Source: JBBSIG01 sp038232215 | GTDB lineage: Bacteria > Actinomycetota > Thermoleophilia > Gaiellales > Gaiellaceae | Reading direction: 5' to 3' | DNA: 6,757 nt | Assembly (NCBI GenBank): GCA_038232215.1 | Contig: JBBSIG010000143.1 | Span: forward strand, 1 to 6,757 | Position numbers and translations under genes: made by a program | In this document: positions 1-5,307 of the stretch, one piece after another | Layout of the letters: every line of letters starts with the position of its first letter | How positions within the stretch are numbered: position 1 is the stretch's first letter | Notes under the pieces: model-generated | Databases searched by the model: none | Told to the model about the DNA's origin: nothing | The model's input: the letters and a program-made list of their open reading frames with translations, nothing else

Positions 1-863
1 GCCATGTCGGCCAGCTTCCACTGGATCGCCTGGAAGCTCGCGATGCGATTGCCGAACTGACGGCGCTCGAGGGCATACGCACGCGCGCTGTCGAAGGCGG
101 CCTGCGCGATCCCGAGCGCCTGTGCTGCGATCCCGATCCGCCCTCCGTCGAGGGTCTTCATGGCGACGGCGAAGCCCTTACCCTCGCCGTGCAGGAGACG
201 GTCTCGGCCTACGTGGGCGCCCTCGATGACGAGGTCGACCGTCGACGAGGAGTTGAGCCCGAGCTTCTCCTCCTCACGCGTGACTCGAACGTGCTCGGCG
301 TCGAGCACGAACGCGGAGACGCCCCGCGCGCCCGGGGTTGCCGGGTCGGTGCGGGCGAAGGCGACCAGGGTGCCAGCGAACGAGCCGTTCGTGATCCACT
401 GCTTGGCGCCGTCGATGCGCCAGCCGTCTCCATCGGCGATCGCCGTCGTGCGCAGCGAGCCGGCATCCGAGCCGGCCTCCGACTCGGTGAGCGCGAAGGC
501 GCCGATCACCTCGCCGCGCGCGAGCGGCGGCACGAAGCGGCTCCGCTGCTCGTCGCTGCCGAACGCGAGGATCGGGAGGGTCGCCGCGCTCGTGTGCACC
601 GCGACCGCGACCCCGACACCCGCGTCCGCGCGCGACAGCTCCTCCAGCACGAGCACGTACGTGAGGAAATCCGCCCCCGCCCCTCCGTACTCCTCCGGCA
701 CGCAGACGCCCATCAGCCCGAGCTCGGCGAGCTTCGGAAACAGCTCGCGCGGACAGCGGTGCTCGCGGTCCCACTCGGCGGCGTGCGGCTCGATCTCGGA
801 GCGGGCGACCTCGCGCGCGAGGGCCTGGATCTCGCGCTGCTCGTCGCTGAGCGAGAAGTCCAC
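1..863 (-). CDS. Acyl-CoA dehydrogenase, N-terminal 287 residues (gene runs off the left edge)
   Basis: An FAD flavoenzyme that makes the alpha,beta double bond in an acyl-CoA, the first step of beta-oxidation or a related branched-chain pathway, in the cytoplasm. Reading leftward from a GTG at 863, the protein opens with DFSLSDEQREIQ, the usual start of the family. It carries the family signature ALTESEAGSDAGS (about residues 124-136), the substrate/FAD region KQWITNG (154-160) and the start of the C-terminal helical domain, ERRQFGNRIASFQAIQWKLADM split over 266-287. A normal member has about 380 residues, so roughly the last 95, with the catalytic glutamate region, lie outside the window. 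The substrate chain length cannot be read from this part. GTG is chosen because the family N-terminus begins there; a TATAGT box sits 8 nt upstream. It diverges from a lipoprotein gene. Family assignment is firm; the exact substrate is unknown. Confidence 0.95.
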   Translation of the reverse strand, partial: MDFSLSDEQREIQALAREVARSEIEPHAAEWDREHRCPRELFPKLAELGLMGVCVPEEYGGAGADFLTYVLVLEELSRADAGVGVAVAVHTSAATLPILAFGSDEQRSRFVPPLARGEVIGAFALTESEAGSDAGSLRTTAIADGDGWRIDGAKQWITNGSFAGTLVAFARTDPATPGARGVSAFVLDAEHVRVTREEEKLGLNSSSTVDLVIEGAHVGRDRLLHGEGKGFAVAMKTLDGGRIGIAAQALGIAQAAFDSARAYALERRQFGNRIASFQAIQWKLADM

Positions 864-868
864 CCCCC

Positions 869-882
869 GCGACTATAGTCGC
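869..882. promoter_or_regulatory. Perfect 14-bp palindrome with a shared -10 box: symmetric bidirectional promoter
   Basis: GCGACTATAGTCGC reads the same on both strands. Each strand shows TATAGT, a good TANNNT -10 element. On the minus strand 8 nt separate it from the GTG of the acyl-CoA dehydrogenase; on the plus strand 9 nt separate it from the TTG of the lipoprotein. Symmetry continues imperfectly to 864-887. No clear -35 box is visible on either strand. Both transcripts would have leaders of only a few bases or none. The site could instead, or also, be an operator for a dimeric repressor that blocks both genes. Confidence 0.6.
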
Positions 883-888
883 AGCGGT

Positions 889-1314
889 TTGCGCCTCCTG
901 CTCGTGCTCGTCGCCCTGGCGGCAGCGTCTCTCTCCGGCTGCGGCGGCGGCTCGGTCTCCCCCTCGTCCGTGGTGCGCGCGTGGAGCACGGCCCTCAACT
1001 CGGGCGACAACGAGGCGGCGGCGGACCTGTTCGCAGACGGCGCGGAGGTGATCCAGGGCGCGAGCCTCGAGCGACTGCGGACGCACCAGCAGGCGGTCGC
1101 GTTCAACGCCTCGCTCCCGTGCACGGGCCGGATCGTCGCGCTCGAGTCGGCGGGCGAGGAGGTGCGGGCGACGTTCGTCCTCGGCAATCGCCGCACGAGC
1201 AGATGCGACGGGCCGGGCGAGCAGGCGCGAGCAGTGATCCGCGTCCACGCGGGCAAGATCGTGCTCTGGCACCAGCTCGCGACCGGGCCCGAGGAGCCCG
1301 CGCCGATCGTGTAG
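889..1314 (+). CDS. Small putative lipoprotein with an NTF2/SnoaL-like domain
   Basis: A 141-residue protein of unknown function, probably anchored to the outer face of the cell membrane. The N-terminus MRLLLVLVALAAASLSGC is a lipoprotein signal peptide: an Arg, a Leu/Val/Ala core and the lipobox L15-S16-G17-C18, followed by a Gly/Ser linker. The mature part begins VVRAWSTALNSGDNEAAADLF, which resembles the first helices of NTF2/SnoaL-like cone folds, and goes on with alternating beta-strand-like stretches (RIVALES, EVRATFVLG, ARAVIRVHAGKIVLWHQL). Two cysteines in the mature region (C78, C106) could form a disulfide outside the cell. The frame is open far upstream, but that part overlaps the opposing dehydrogenase gene and has no sensible protein character. 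TTG at 889 is chosen because it gives a complete signal peptide; GTG at 904 would cut it. No clear ribosome binding site is visible. The fold is a tentative call and no enzymatic role is claimed. Confidence 0.72.
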   Translation: MRLLLVLVALAAASLSGCGGGSVSPSSVVRAWSTALNSGDNEAAADLFADGAEVIQGASLERLRTHQQAVAFNASLPCTGRIVALESAGEEVRATFVLGNRRTSRCDGPGEQARAVIRVHAGKIVLWHQLATGPEEPAPIV

Positions 1315-1352
1315 TTCCTCTTCGGACGCCCCGCGGGACGCGGCGCCACCCC

Positions 1353-1381
1353 CGACCAAGAGACAGACTGTTACTTGGTCG
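1353..1381. promoter_or_regulatory. 29-bp near-perfect palindrome in the gap 1315-1566 (operator or hairpin terminator)
   Basis: The outer arms CGACCAAG (1353-1360) and CTTGGTCG (1374-1381) are perfect complements. Inside them, ACAG (1363-1366) and CTGT (1368-1371) are also complementary and share the same centre at 1367. Of 14 position pairs, 12 are Watson-Crick, one is G/T and one is A/A. It starts 38 bp after the lipoprotein stop and ends about 185 bp before the next start. Two-fold symmetry through the centre suits a protein operator, for example a TetR-type one. As RNA it gives an 8-bp stem with a 13-nt loop, which could end the lipoprotein transcript, but no U-run follows. A further GC hairpin (CGCGCC 1403-1408 with GGCGCG 1418-1423) lies downstream but is unremarkable in such GC-rich DNA. 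I see no clear promoter in the rest of the gap. Confidence 0.5.
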
Positions 1382-1566
1382 CGCCTGGAGTCTCCGAGAA
1401 GCCGCGCCCCGGCTTGCGGCGCGACGGCGCTGGCAGACTCCGACGACGAGGGCGTGCTCCGAGGTCACGGCGCGAGAGACAACGCACGCATGGAACCGAG
1501 AGGTCCCGAGAGGTGTAGAGACGCCAGAACGATGGCGCGCCTTGCCACCGCACCGCTGAGCGAGCC

Positions 1567-2805
1567 TTGACCCGCAGACTGCTCGTGGTCGGCTGCGTCG
1601 CCGCGCTCCTCTCGGTCTCGGGAGCGCAGGCCCGGTCGCCCACCGTGCTCGGCGTCGTCTTTGCAGGTAACCCCGGCGAGCTGGCGCGACTCGACGCCCG
1701 CTCGCTCCGGCCCGTGGCCGAGCCACGCCTCCCCGTGCGGGCGCCCTGGGGATCCGTCGCTCGCTCGCCCGACGGGAAAATGCTCGCGCTGAGCACGGCG
1801 GTCGAGGTGAGGGGAGGCTATGCCTCGTCGCTCCTCCTCGTCGACCGCACGAGGCTGCGCGCCTCCGGCAGAATCGCGCTCGGAGGCGGGTTCGTACGGG
1901 TCGGGTCGTGGCCAGCGGCGCGGCGACTCCTCGTCGTCGTCTCGCGAGAGGAGGGCGAGTCGCTCGTGGTCGACCCGGTGGCGCGGCGCGTGCTCGAGCG
2001 GCGCCCACTCGGCGGTCGTCCGGTTCGCTCGACCCGCAGCGCGGGCGGGCTCGTGCTCCTCCTGGCGCCGACGAGCGGCATCGGCGCGGCCAGGCTGGCG
2101 GTCGTGGACGACCAGGGGACGGTGCGCTCTGCCGCGCTTCCCTCCGTCGAGGCCGGGATCCGAGTGCCGAGCGACGAGCGCGAAGCGGGCGAGGAGCTGA
2201 CTCCCGGCCTCGCCGTCGACCCAGCGGGGCGTCGCGCGATCGTGATCTCGACCCGGGGCCTGGTCGCGGAGGTCGACCTGGAGACGTTGCAGGTCGCCTA
2301 CCACACGCCGACCGCACGCGCCCCGGCAGCGGTGCGCAAGCTTTTCTCCGCCTCGCAGCGCACCGCCGTCTGGGTCGACGACTCCCACCTCGCCGTCTCG
2401 GGGCTCGACTACGAGCCCTACGTCGACCCGCAGGGAACCCAGCAGGTGCGCGCCGTCCCAGCCGGCCTGACGCTCTTCGACACGCAAGGGTGGAGCACGC
2501 ACCTCGTCGATCGTCGCGTCAGCGGGTTCACGCTCGCGGCGCGCACGCTGCTCTCCTACGGCACGCGGTCGGACTCCGGCACGCGTCGCTCGAGCGGGAT
2601 CGGCCTAGTCGGATACGCCGTCGACGGGACGAGGCGCTTCGCGCTCCTCGGCAACGAGGCGGTGGGTGACGCACAGGCGATCGGCCCCTACGTCTACATC
2701 TCCTCCCACAACGCCCGGCACTATCGGGTCGTCGACCCCCGGGCGGGGCGCGTGGTCGCCGCGCCGTGGACGAACGCACCGACCGCGCTCGTCCCGGAGG
2801 GGTAG
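1567..2805 (+). CDS. Secreted beta-propeller-like protein of unknown function
   Basis: A 412-residue exported protein. The first 22 residues (MTRRLLVVGCVAALLSVSGAQA) form a Sec signal peptide with basic n-region, hydrophobic core and AQA cleavage site. The C at position 10 is too early in the core to be a convincing lipobox. The rest shows about seven repeats with a strand followed by a D-containing turn and a second strand: ARLDARSLRP (40-49), LLLVDRTRL (89-97), LVVDPVARRVL (133-143), LAVVDDQGTV (177-186), AEVDLETLQV (234-243), LTLFDTQGW (301-309) and YRVVDPRAGRVV (386-397). This pattern, with SPDGKMLALS (67-76), is typical of WD40/YVTN-like seven-bladed propellers that bind proteins or ligands. 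No catalytic motif is recognised. TTG at 1567 is the first possible start after an in-frame stop at 1516-1518, and a weak purine-rich GAGCGAG lies just upstream. It follows the lipoprotein gene on the same strand after 252 bp, so co-transcription is possible but not shown. It converges with the thiolase gene. Confidence 0.8.
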   Translation: MTRRLLVVGCVAALLSVSGAQARSPTVLGVVFAGNPGELARLDARSLRPVAEPRLPVRAPWGSVARSPDGKMLALSTAVEVRGGYASSLLLVDRTRLRASGRIALGGGFVRVGSWPAARRLLVVVSREEGESLVVDPVARRVLERRPLGGRPVRSTRSAGGLVLLLAPTSGIGAARLAVVDDQGTVRSAALPSVEAGIRVPSDEREAGEELTPGLAVDPAGRRAIVISTRGLVAEVDLETLQVAYHTPTARAPAAVRKLFSASQRTAVWVDDSHLAVSGLDYEPYVDPQGTQQVRAVPAGLTLFDTQGWSTHLVDRRVSGFTLAARTLLSYGTRSDSGTRRSSGIGLVGYAVDGTRRFALLGNEAVGDAQAIGPYVYISSHNARHYRVVDPRAGRVVAAPWTNAPTALVPEG

Positions 2806-2806
2806 C

Positions 2807-3958
2807 TCAGACCTCGAGCAGCAGGGCGTCGCCCTGGCCGCCGCCCGAGCAGATCGCGGCGAGGCCGAGCCCGCCGCCGTTTCGGCGCAGCTCGTAGATC
2901 ATCGTCGAGAGGATCCGCGCCCCGGAGGCGCCGATCGGGTGCCCGAGCGCCACCGCGCCGCCGTTGACGTTGACGCGCTCGGGATCGGCGCCGAGCATCG
3001 CCGTCGAGTTGAGCACGACCGACGAGAACGCCTCGTTCAGCTCCACTCGCTCGACGTCCTCGATCGTCTTGCCGGCCTTCTCGAGCGCGATCTTGCCGGC
3101 CTTCGCCGGCGTGCGCGCGAGGTAGGCGAAGTCGTCCGCGACGTAGCCCTGCGCGACGATGGTGGCGAGAATCGGCAGGCCCCGCCGCCGCGCGAAGGCC
3201 TCGCTCGTCACGATCACCGCACCCGCGCCGTCGTTGACGCCGGGCGCGTTGCCGGCCGTCGTCGTGCCCTCGGGGTCGAACACGGGCTTCAGCCGCGCGA
3301 GCTTCTCGATCGACGTGTTGCGCCGTGGCCCCTCGTCGACCGAGACGTCGCCCACCGGAGCGATCTCGTCGGCGAAGAGGCCCTCGTCGATCGCCCTGAC
3401 CGCGCGCTCGTGCGAGCGCAGCGCCCACGTGTCCTGATCCTCGCGCGAGATCCCGAGCTCGCGGGAGACGAACGACGCCTGCTCGACCATGTGCCGCTGG
3501 TCGAAGCTCGACGTGAGCCCGTCGTGGGTCATCGAGTCGATCAGCGTCCCGTTGCCGAGCTTGTAGCCGAAGCGCGCCCGTTTGAGCACGTACGGCGCGT
3601 TCGACATCGACTCCATCCCCCCCGTGACGATCACCTCGTGGTCGCCGGCGCGGATCATCTGGTCCGCGATCTCGACCGCGCGGATGGAGGAGGCGCACAC
3701 CTTGTTGATCGTGTCGGCCCCGATCTCGACCGAAAGTCCCGCCCCGATCGAGGCCTGACGGGCCGGCGCCTGCCCGGCGCCGCCCTGGAGCACCTGGCCC
3801 ATGATCACGTACTCCACCGCGCCGCCCTCGAGCCCCGCCCGCTCGAGCGCGGCGCGGATGGCGATCGCCCCGAGCTCCGTGGCCTCGTAGCGGGCGAGCG
3901 AGCCCCCGAGCTTGCCGAAAGGCGTACGGACGGCGGAAACGATCACCGAGCGAGCCAT
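2807..3958 (-). CDS. Acetyl-CoA C-acetyltransferase (thiolase)
   Basis: A 383-residue cytoplasmic thiolase that either joins two acetyl-CoA to acetoacetyl-CoA or cleaves 3-ketoacyl-CoA in beta-oxidation. The full set of family features is present: N-terminal VIVSAVRTPFGKLGG, the nucleophile C88 in INKVCASS, the GGMESMSNAPY segment (113-123), HM at 156-157 in the covering loop, TAGNAPGVNDGAGA (235-248), NEAF (308-311), the catalytic H340 in ALGHPIGASGAR and the second catalytic C370 in ICSGGGQGDA. Length is close to the usual 390. The sequence looks like the biosynthetic/acetoacetyl-CoA type, but direction and chain length cannot be decided from sequence alone. The ATG at 3956-3958 is preceded by TAGGGT and 6 nt, so the mRNA is probably leaderless. 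It is a single-gene unit here, divergent from the trp operon and convergent with the propeller gene. The acyl-CoA dehydrogenase on the same strand is separated by two opposing genes. Confidence 0.95.
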   Translation of the reverse strand: MARSVIVSAVRTPFGKLGGSLARYEATELGAIAIRAALERAGLEGGAVEYVIMGQVLQGGAGQAPARQASIGAGLSVEIGADTINKVCASSIRAVEIADQMIRAGDHEVIVTGGMESMSNAPYVLKRARFGYKLGNGTLIDSMTHDGLTSSFDQRHMVEQASFVSRELGISREDQDTWALRSHERAVRAIDEGLFADEIAPVGDVSVDEGPRRNTSIEKLARLKPVFDPEGTTTAGNAPGVNDGAGAVIVTSEAFARRRGLPILATIVAQGYVADDFAYLARTPAKAGKIALEKAGKTIEDVERVELNEAFSSVVLNSTAMLGADPERVNVNGGAVALGHPIGASGARILSTMIYELRRNGGGLGLAAICSGGGQGDALLLEV

Positions 3959-3964
3959 GCGCTC

Positions 3965-3970
3965 ACCCTA
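3965..3970 (-). promoter_or_regulatory. -10 box for a leaderless thiolase transcript
   Basis: On the minus strand the sequence is TAGGGT, then GAGCGC, then the ATG of the thiolase. With a usual -10 to +1 distance of 6 nt, transcription would begin on the A of the ATG. No Shine-Dalgarno sequence is present, as expected for a leaderless mRNA, which is common in actinobacteria. No convincing -35 box is visible. Confidence 0.6.
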
Positions 3971-4041
3971 GCGAGCGCCCTCCTCCCTGCGGGCCGCGAG
4001 GGCCGTGGCCGCCGTCAGCCACCTTCGTGCCGGGCCGCACC

Positions 4042-4084
4042 GTCTCCGAGAGCCGTGTCCAGCGCCCTGGGGCGTGGACAGGTC
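4042..4084. repeat. 43-bp hairpin repeat, copy A
   Basis: It matches copy B at 39 of 43 positions in the same orientation. The core from 4056 contains TGTCCA, a bulged G, CGCC, a 4-nt CTGG loop, GGCG and TGGACA, so it can fold into a hairpin of 10 pairs with one bulge. Copy A has the full 6-bp outer arm TGTCCA/TGGACA. It lies about 84 bp upstream of the thiolase start. It resembles REP-like dispersed intergenic palindromes, but could also be a binding site for a regulator of the flanking genes. Confidence 0.75.
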
Positions 4085-4196
4085 CACTGGAGCCGGACGC
4101 CTCGACACGCACGCCGCCCGGGCGAGAGCGAGGATGCTCGGAAGCGTCGCAAGCAGGTCGTTCTCGGGCATCGACGCTCTTTGCCGCAACGGTGGG

Positions 4197-4239
4197 GTCT
4201 CCGGGGGCCATGTCCAGCGCCCTGGGGCGGGGACAGGTC
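4197..4239. repeat. 43-bp hairpin repeat, copy B
   Basis: This is the second copy, 155 bp downstream of copy A, with differences only at unit positions 8, 10, 14 and 34. The change at position 34 (T to G) removes one outer pair, leaving TGTCC/GGACA plus the CGCC/GGCG inner stem. It ends 26 bp before the trpD -10 box, so it sits directly upstream of where a -35 contact would be. A protein bound here could affect trpD transcription; this is inference. Confidence 0.75.
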
Positions 4240-4265
4240 GGAACGGGACAGGGGCGGGCGGGCAG

Positions 4266-4271
4266 TAACGT
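4266..4271 (+). promoter_or_regulatory. -10 box for a leaderless trp operon transcript
   Basis: TAACGT is followed by exactly 6 nt (CCCGGC) and then the ATG of trpD, which would place the transcription start on the A of the ATG. There is no Shine-Dalgarno sequence before trpD. A leaderless mRNA leaves no room for a leader-peptide attenuator or RNA switch upstream of trpD, so control would have to act on initiation. No clear -35 box is seen. Confidence 0.6.
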
Positions 4272-4277
4272 CCCGGC

Positions 4278-5306
4278 ATGATCCGGCAGGCGCTGGCGCA
4301 GCTCCTCGACGGCCGCGACCTCTCGCGCGCGCAGGCGCGCGACGTGATGGCCGAGGTGATGGCCGGCGAGGCGACGCCGGTGCAGATCGGCGGCTTCCTC
4401 GTCGCGCTCCGCGCGAAGGGCGAGAGCGTCGACGAGATCGCCGGCTGCGCCGAGGCGATGCGCGAGCACGTGCTCCCGGTGAGGCCGGCGCGCGACGACC
4501 TCGTCGACACGGCCGGCACCGGTGGCGACGGCGCCGCGACGATCAACATCTCGACCGCGGCGGCCCTGCTCGCCGCAGCCGCGGGTGCCGCCGTCGCGAA
4601 GCACGGCAACCGCGCCGTCTCGTCGGCGTCGGGCTCGGCCGACGTGCTCGAGGCGCTCGGCTTCCGTCTCGAGCTGCAGCCGTCCCGGATCGAGCGCTCG
4701 ATCGACGAGCTCGGCTTCGGCTTCCTGTTCGCCCCAGCCCACCATCCGGCCATGCGCCACGCCGCATCCGTCCGCAGGGAGCTCGCCACGCGCACCGTCT
4801 TCAACCTGCTCGGCCCGCTGACGAACCCGGCGGGCGCCCGCGCCCAGGTCGTCGGCGTGTACTCGCCGCAGCTCGTCCGGACGATCGCGGAGGTGCTCTC
4901 GAGGCTCGGCGCCCGCCGCGCCTTCGTCGTCCACGGCGCGCACGGGATCGACGAGCTCTCGCCCGCCGGGCCGAACCTCGTCTGCGAGGTCGTCGACGGC
5001 GACGTGCACGAGCGGAGCGTCGATCCGATCGAGCTCGGCGTCCCACGCTGCTCGTCCGGCGAGCTGCGCGGCGGTAGCCCCGCCGAGAACGCCACGGCTA
5101 TCCGGGAGGTGTTCGCGGGCGCGGAGGGCGGCCGCCGGGACGCGATCCTCCTGAACGCTGCCGGCGCGCTCGCCGCCTCCGGCCTCGCCCGCGACCTCGC
5201 CGACGGGCTCGGTCACGCACGTGAGGCGCTCGACTCGGGCGCGGCGTCCGAGCGGCTCGAGGCCCTGATCGCCTTCTCCCAGGCCGGCCCGGTGGAGGCG
5301 GCCTGA
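4278..5306 (+). CDS. trpD: Anthranilate phosphoribosyltransferase
   Basis: Transfers phosphoribose from PRPP to anthranilate, giving phosphoribosyl-anthranilate, the second step of the tryptophan branch from chorismate, in the cytoplasm. The 342-residue length is normal for a monofunctional TrpD. An N-terminal helical domain (about 1-65) is followed by the nucleoside phosphoribosyltransferase fold. The glycine-rich PRPP loop GTGGDG is at 80-85 and INIST at 89-93. KHGNRAVSSASGSADVLEALG begins at 108, with the conserved KHGNR. The anthranilate-site region NLLGPLTNPAGA is at 176-187, and the metal-binding D225-E226 lies in GIDELS. No glutamine-amidotransferase (TrpG) domain is fused. It is first in the trp operon, with the trpC-trpF fusion starting 1 nt after its stop. 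The ATG is supported by the family N-terminus and by a -10 box at leaderless distance. All key residues I can check are intact. Confidence 0.97.
   Translation: MIRQALAQLLDGRDLSRAQARDVMAEVMAGEATPVQIGGFLVALRAKGESVDEIAGCAEAMREHVLPVRPARDDLVDTAGTGGDGAATINISTAAALLAAAAGAAVAKHGNRAVSSASGSADVLEALGFRLELQPSRIERSIDELGFGFLFAPAHHPAMRHAASVRRELATRTVFNLLGPLTNPAGARAQVVGVYSPQLVRTIAEVLSRLGARRAFVVHGAHGIDELSPAGPNLVCEVVDGDVHERSVDPIELGVPRCSSGELRGGSPAENATAIREVFAGAEGGRRDAILLNAAGALAASGLARDLADGLGHAREALDSGAASERLEALIAFSQAGPVEAA
5294..5298 (+). promoter_or_regulatory. Ribosome binding site of trpCF
   Basis: GGAGG ends 9 nt before the ATG at 5308 and lies inside the last codons of trpD. It fixes the start of the fusion gene at this ATG: an in-frame stop lies at 5266-5268 and no ATG, GTG or TTG codon occurs in frame between it and 5308. 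Confidence 0.8.
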
Positions 5307-5307
5307 G

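Larger units (their letters stand above)
3959..4277. other. 319-bp divergent intergenic region between the thiolase and trpD
   Basis: No credible protein is seen here on either strand. It holds a promoter at each end (TAGGGT facing the thiolase, TAACGT facing trpD) and two copies of a 43-bp hairpin repeat (4042-4084 and 4197-4239). There is also a small perfect inverted repeat, GTGGACAGGTCCAC, at 4074-4087, overlapping the end of the first copy. The 112 bp between the repeat copies show no recognised element. I looked for a trp leader peptide with adjacent Trp codons and for a T-box UGGNACC core and found neither. Confidence 0.7.

Noticed and set aside
160..888. Long open frames on the plus strand through the acyl-CoA dehydrogenase region, continuous with the lipoprotein.
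   Set aside because: They are open because of the high GC content. The translation is Ser/Arg/Ala-rich with no domain, while the minus-strand frame shows clear family motifs.
1490..1570. A 26-codon ATG frame whose TGA overlaps the TTG start of the propeller gene, suggesting a coupled leader peptide.
   Set aside because: It has no good ribosome binding site or -10 box, no recognisable peptide character, and such short frames are expected by chance. The overlap is noted only.
4042..4239. A minimal CRISPR-like array from the two repeats.
   Set aside because: There are only two copies 155 bp apart, with an unsuitable spacer length and no cas genes in the window.
3959..4277. trp attenuator, leader peptide or T-box upstream of trpD.
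   Set aside because: No short frame with adjacent Trp codons, no T-box core sequence and no U-run terminator were seen, and the promoter geometry points to a leaderless mRNA.
4326..4341. CGCGCGC-AG-GCGCGCG inverted repeat early in trpD, a possible mRNA hairpin affecting translation.
   Set aside because: It encodes a normal part of the N-terminal helical domain, and GC alternations of this kind are frequent at this base composition.
2666..5077. A plus-strand frame of about 800 codons spanning the thiolase and trpD.
   Set aside because: It overlaps two certain genes, has Arg-rich low-complexity content and no motif; it is an antisense and out-of-frame shadow.
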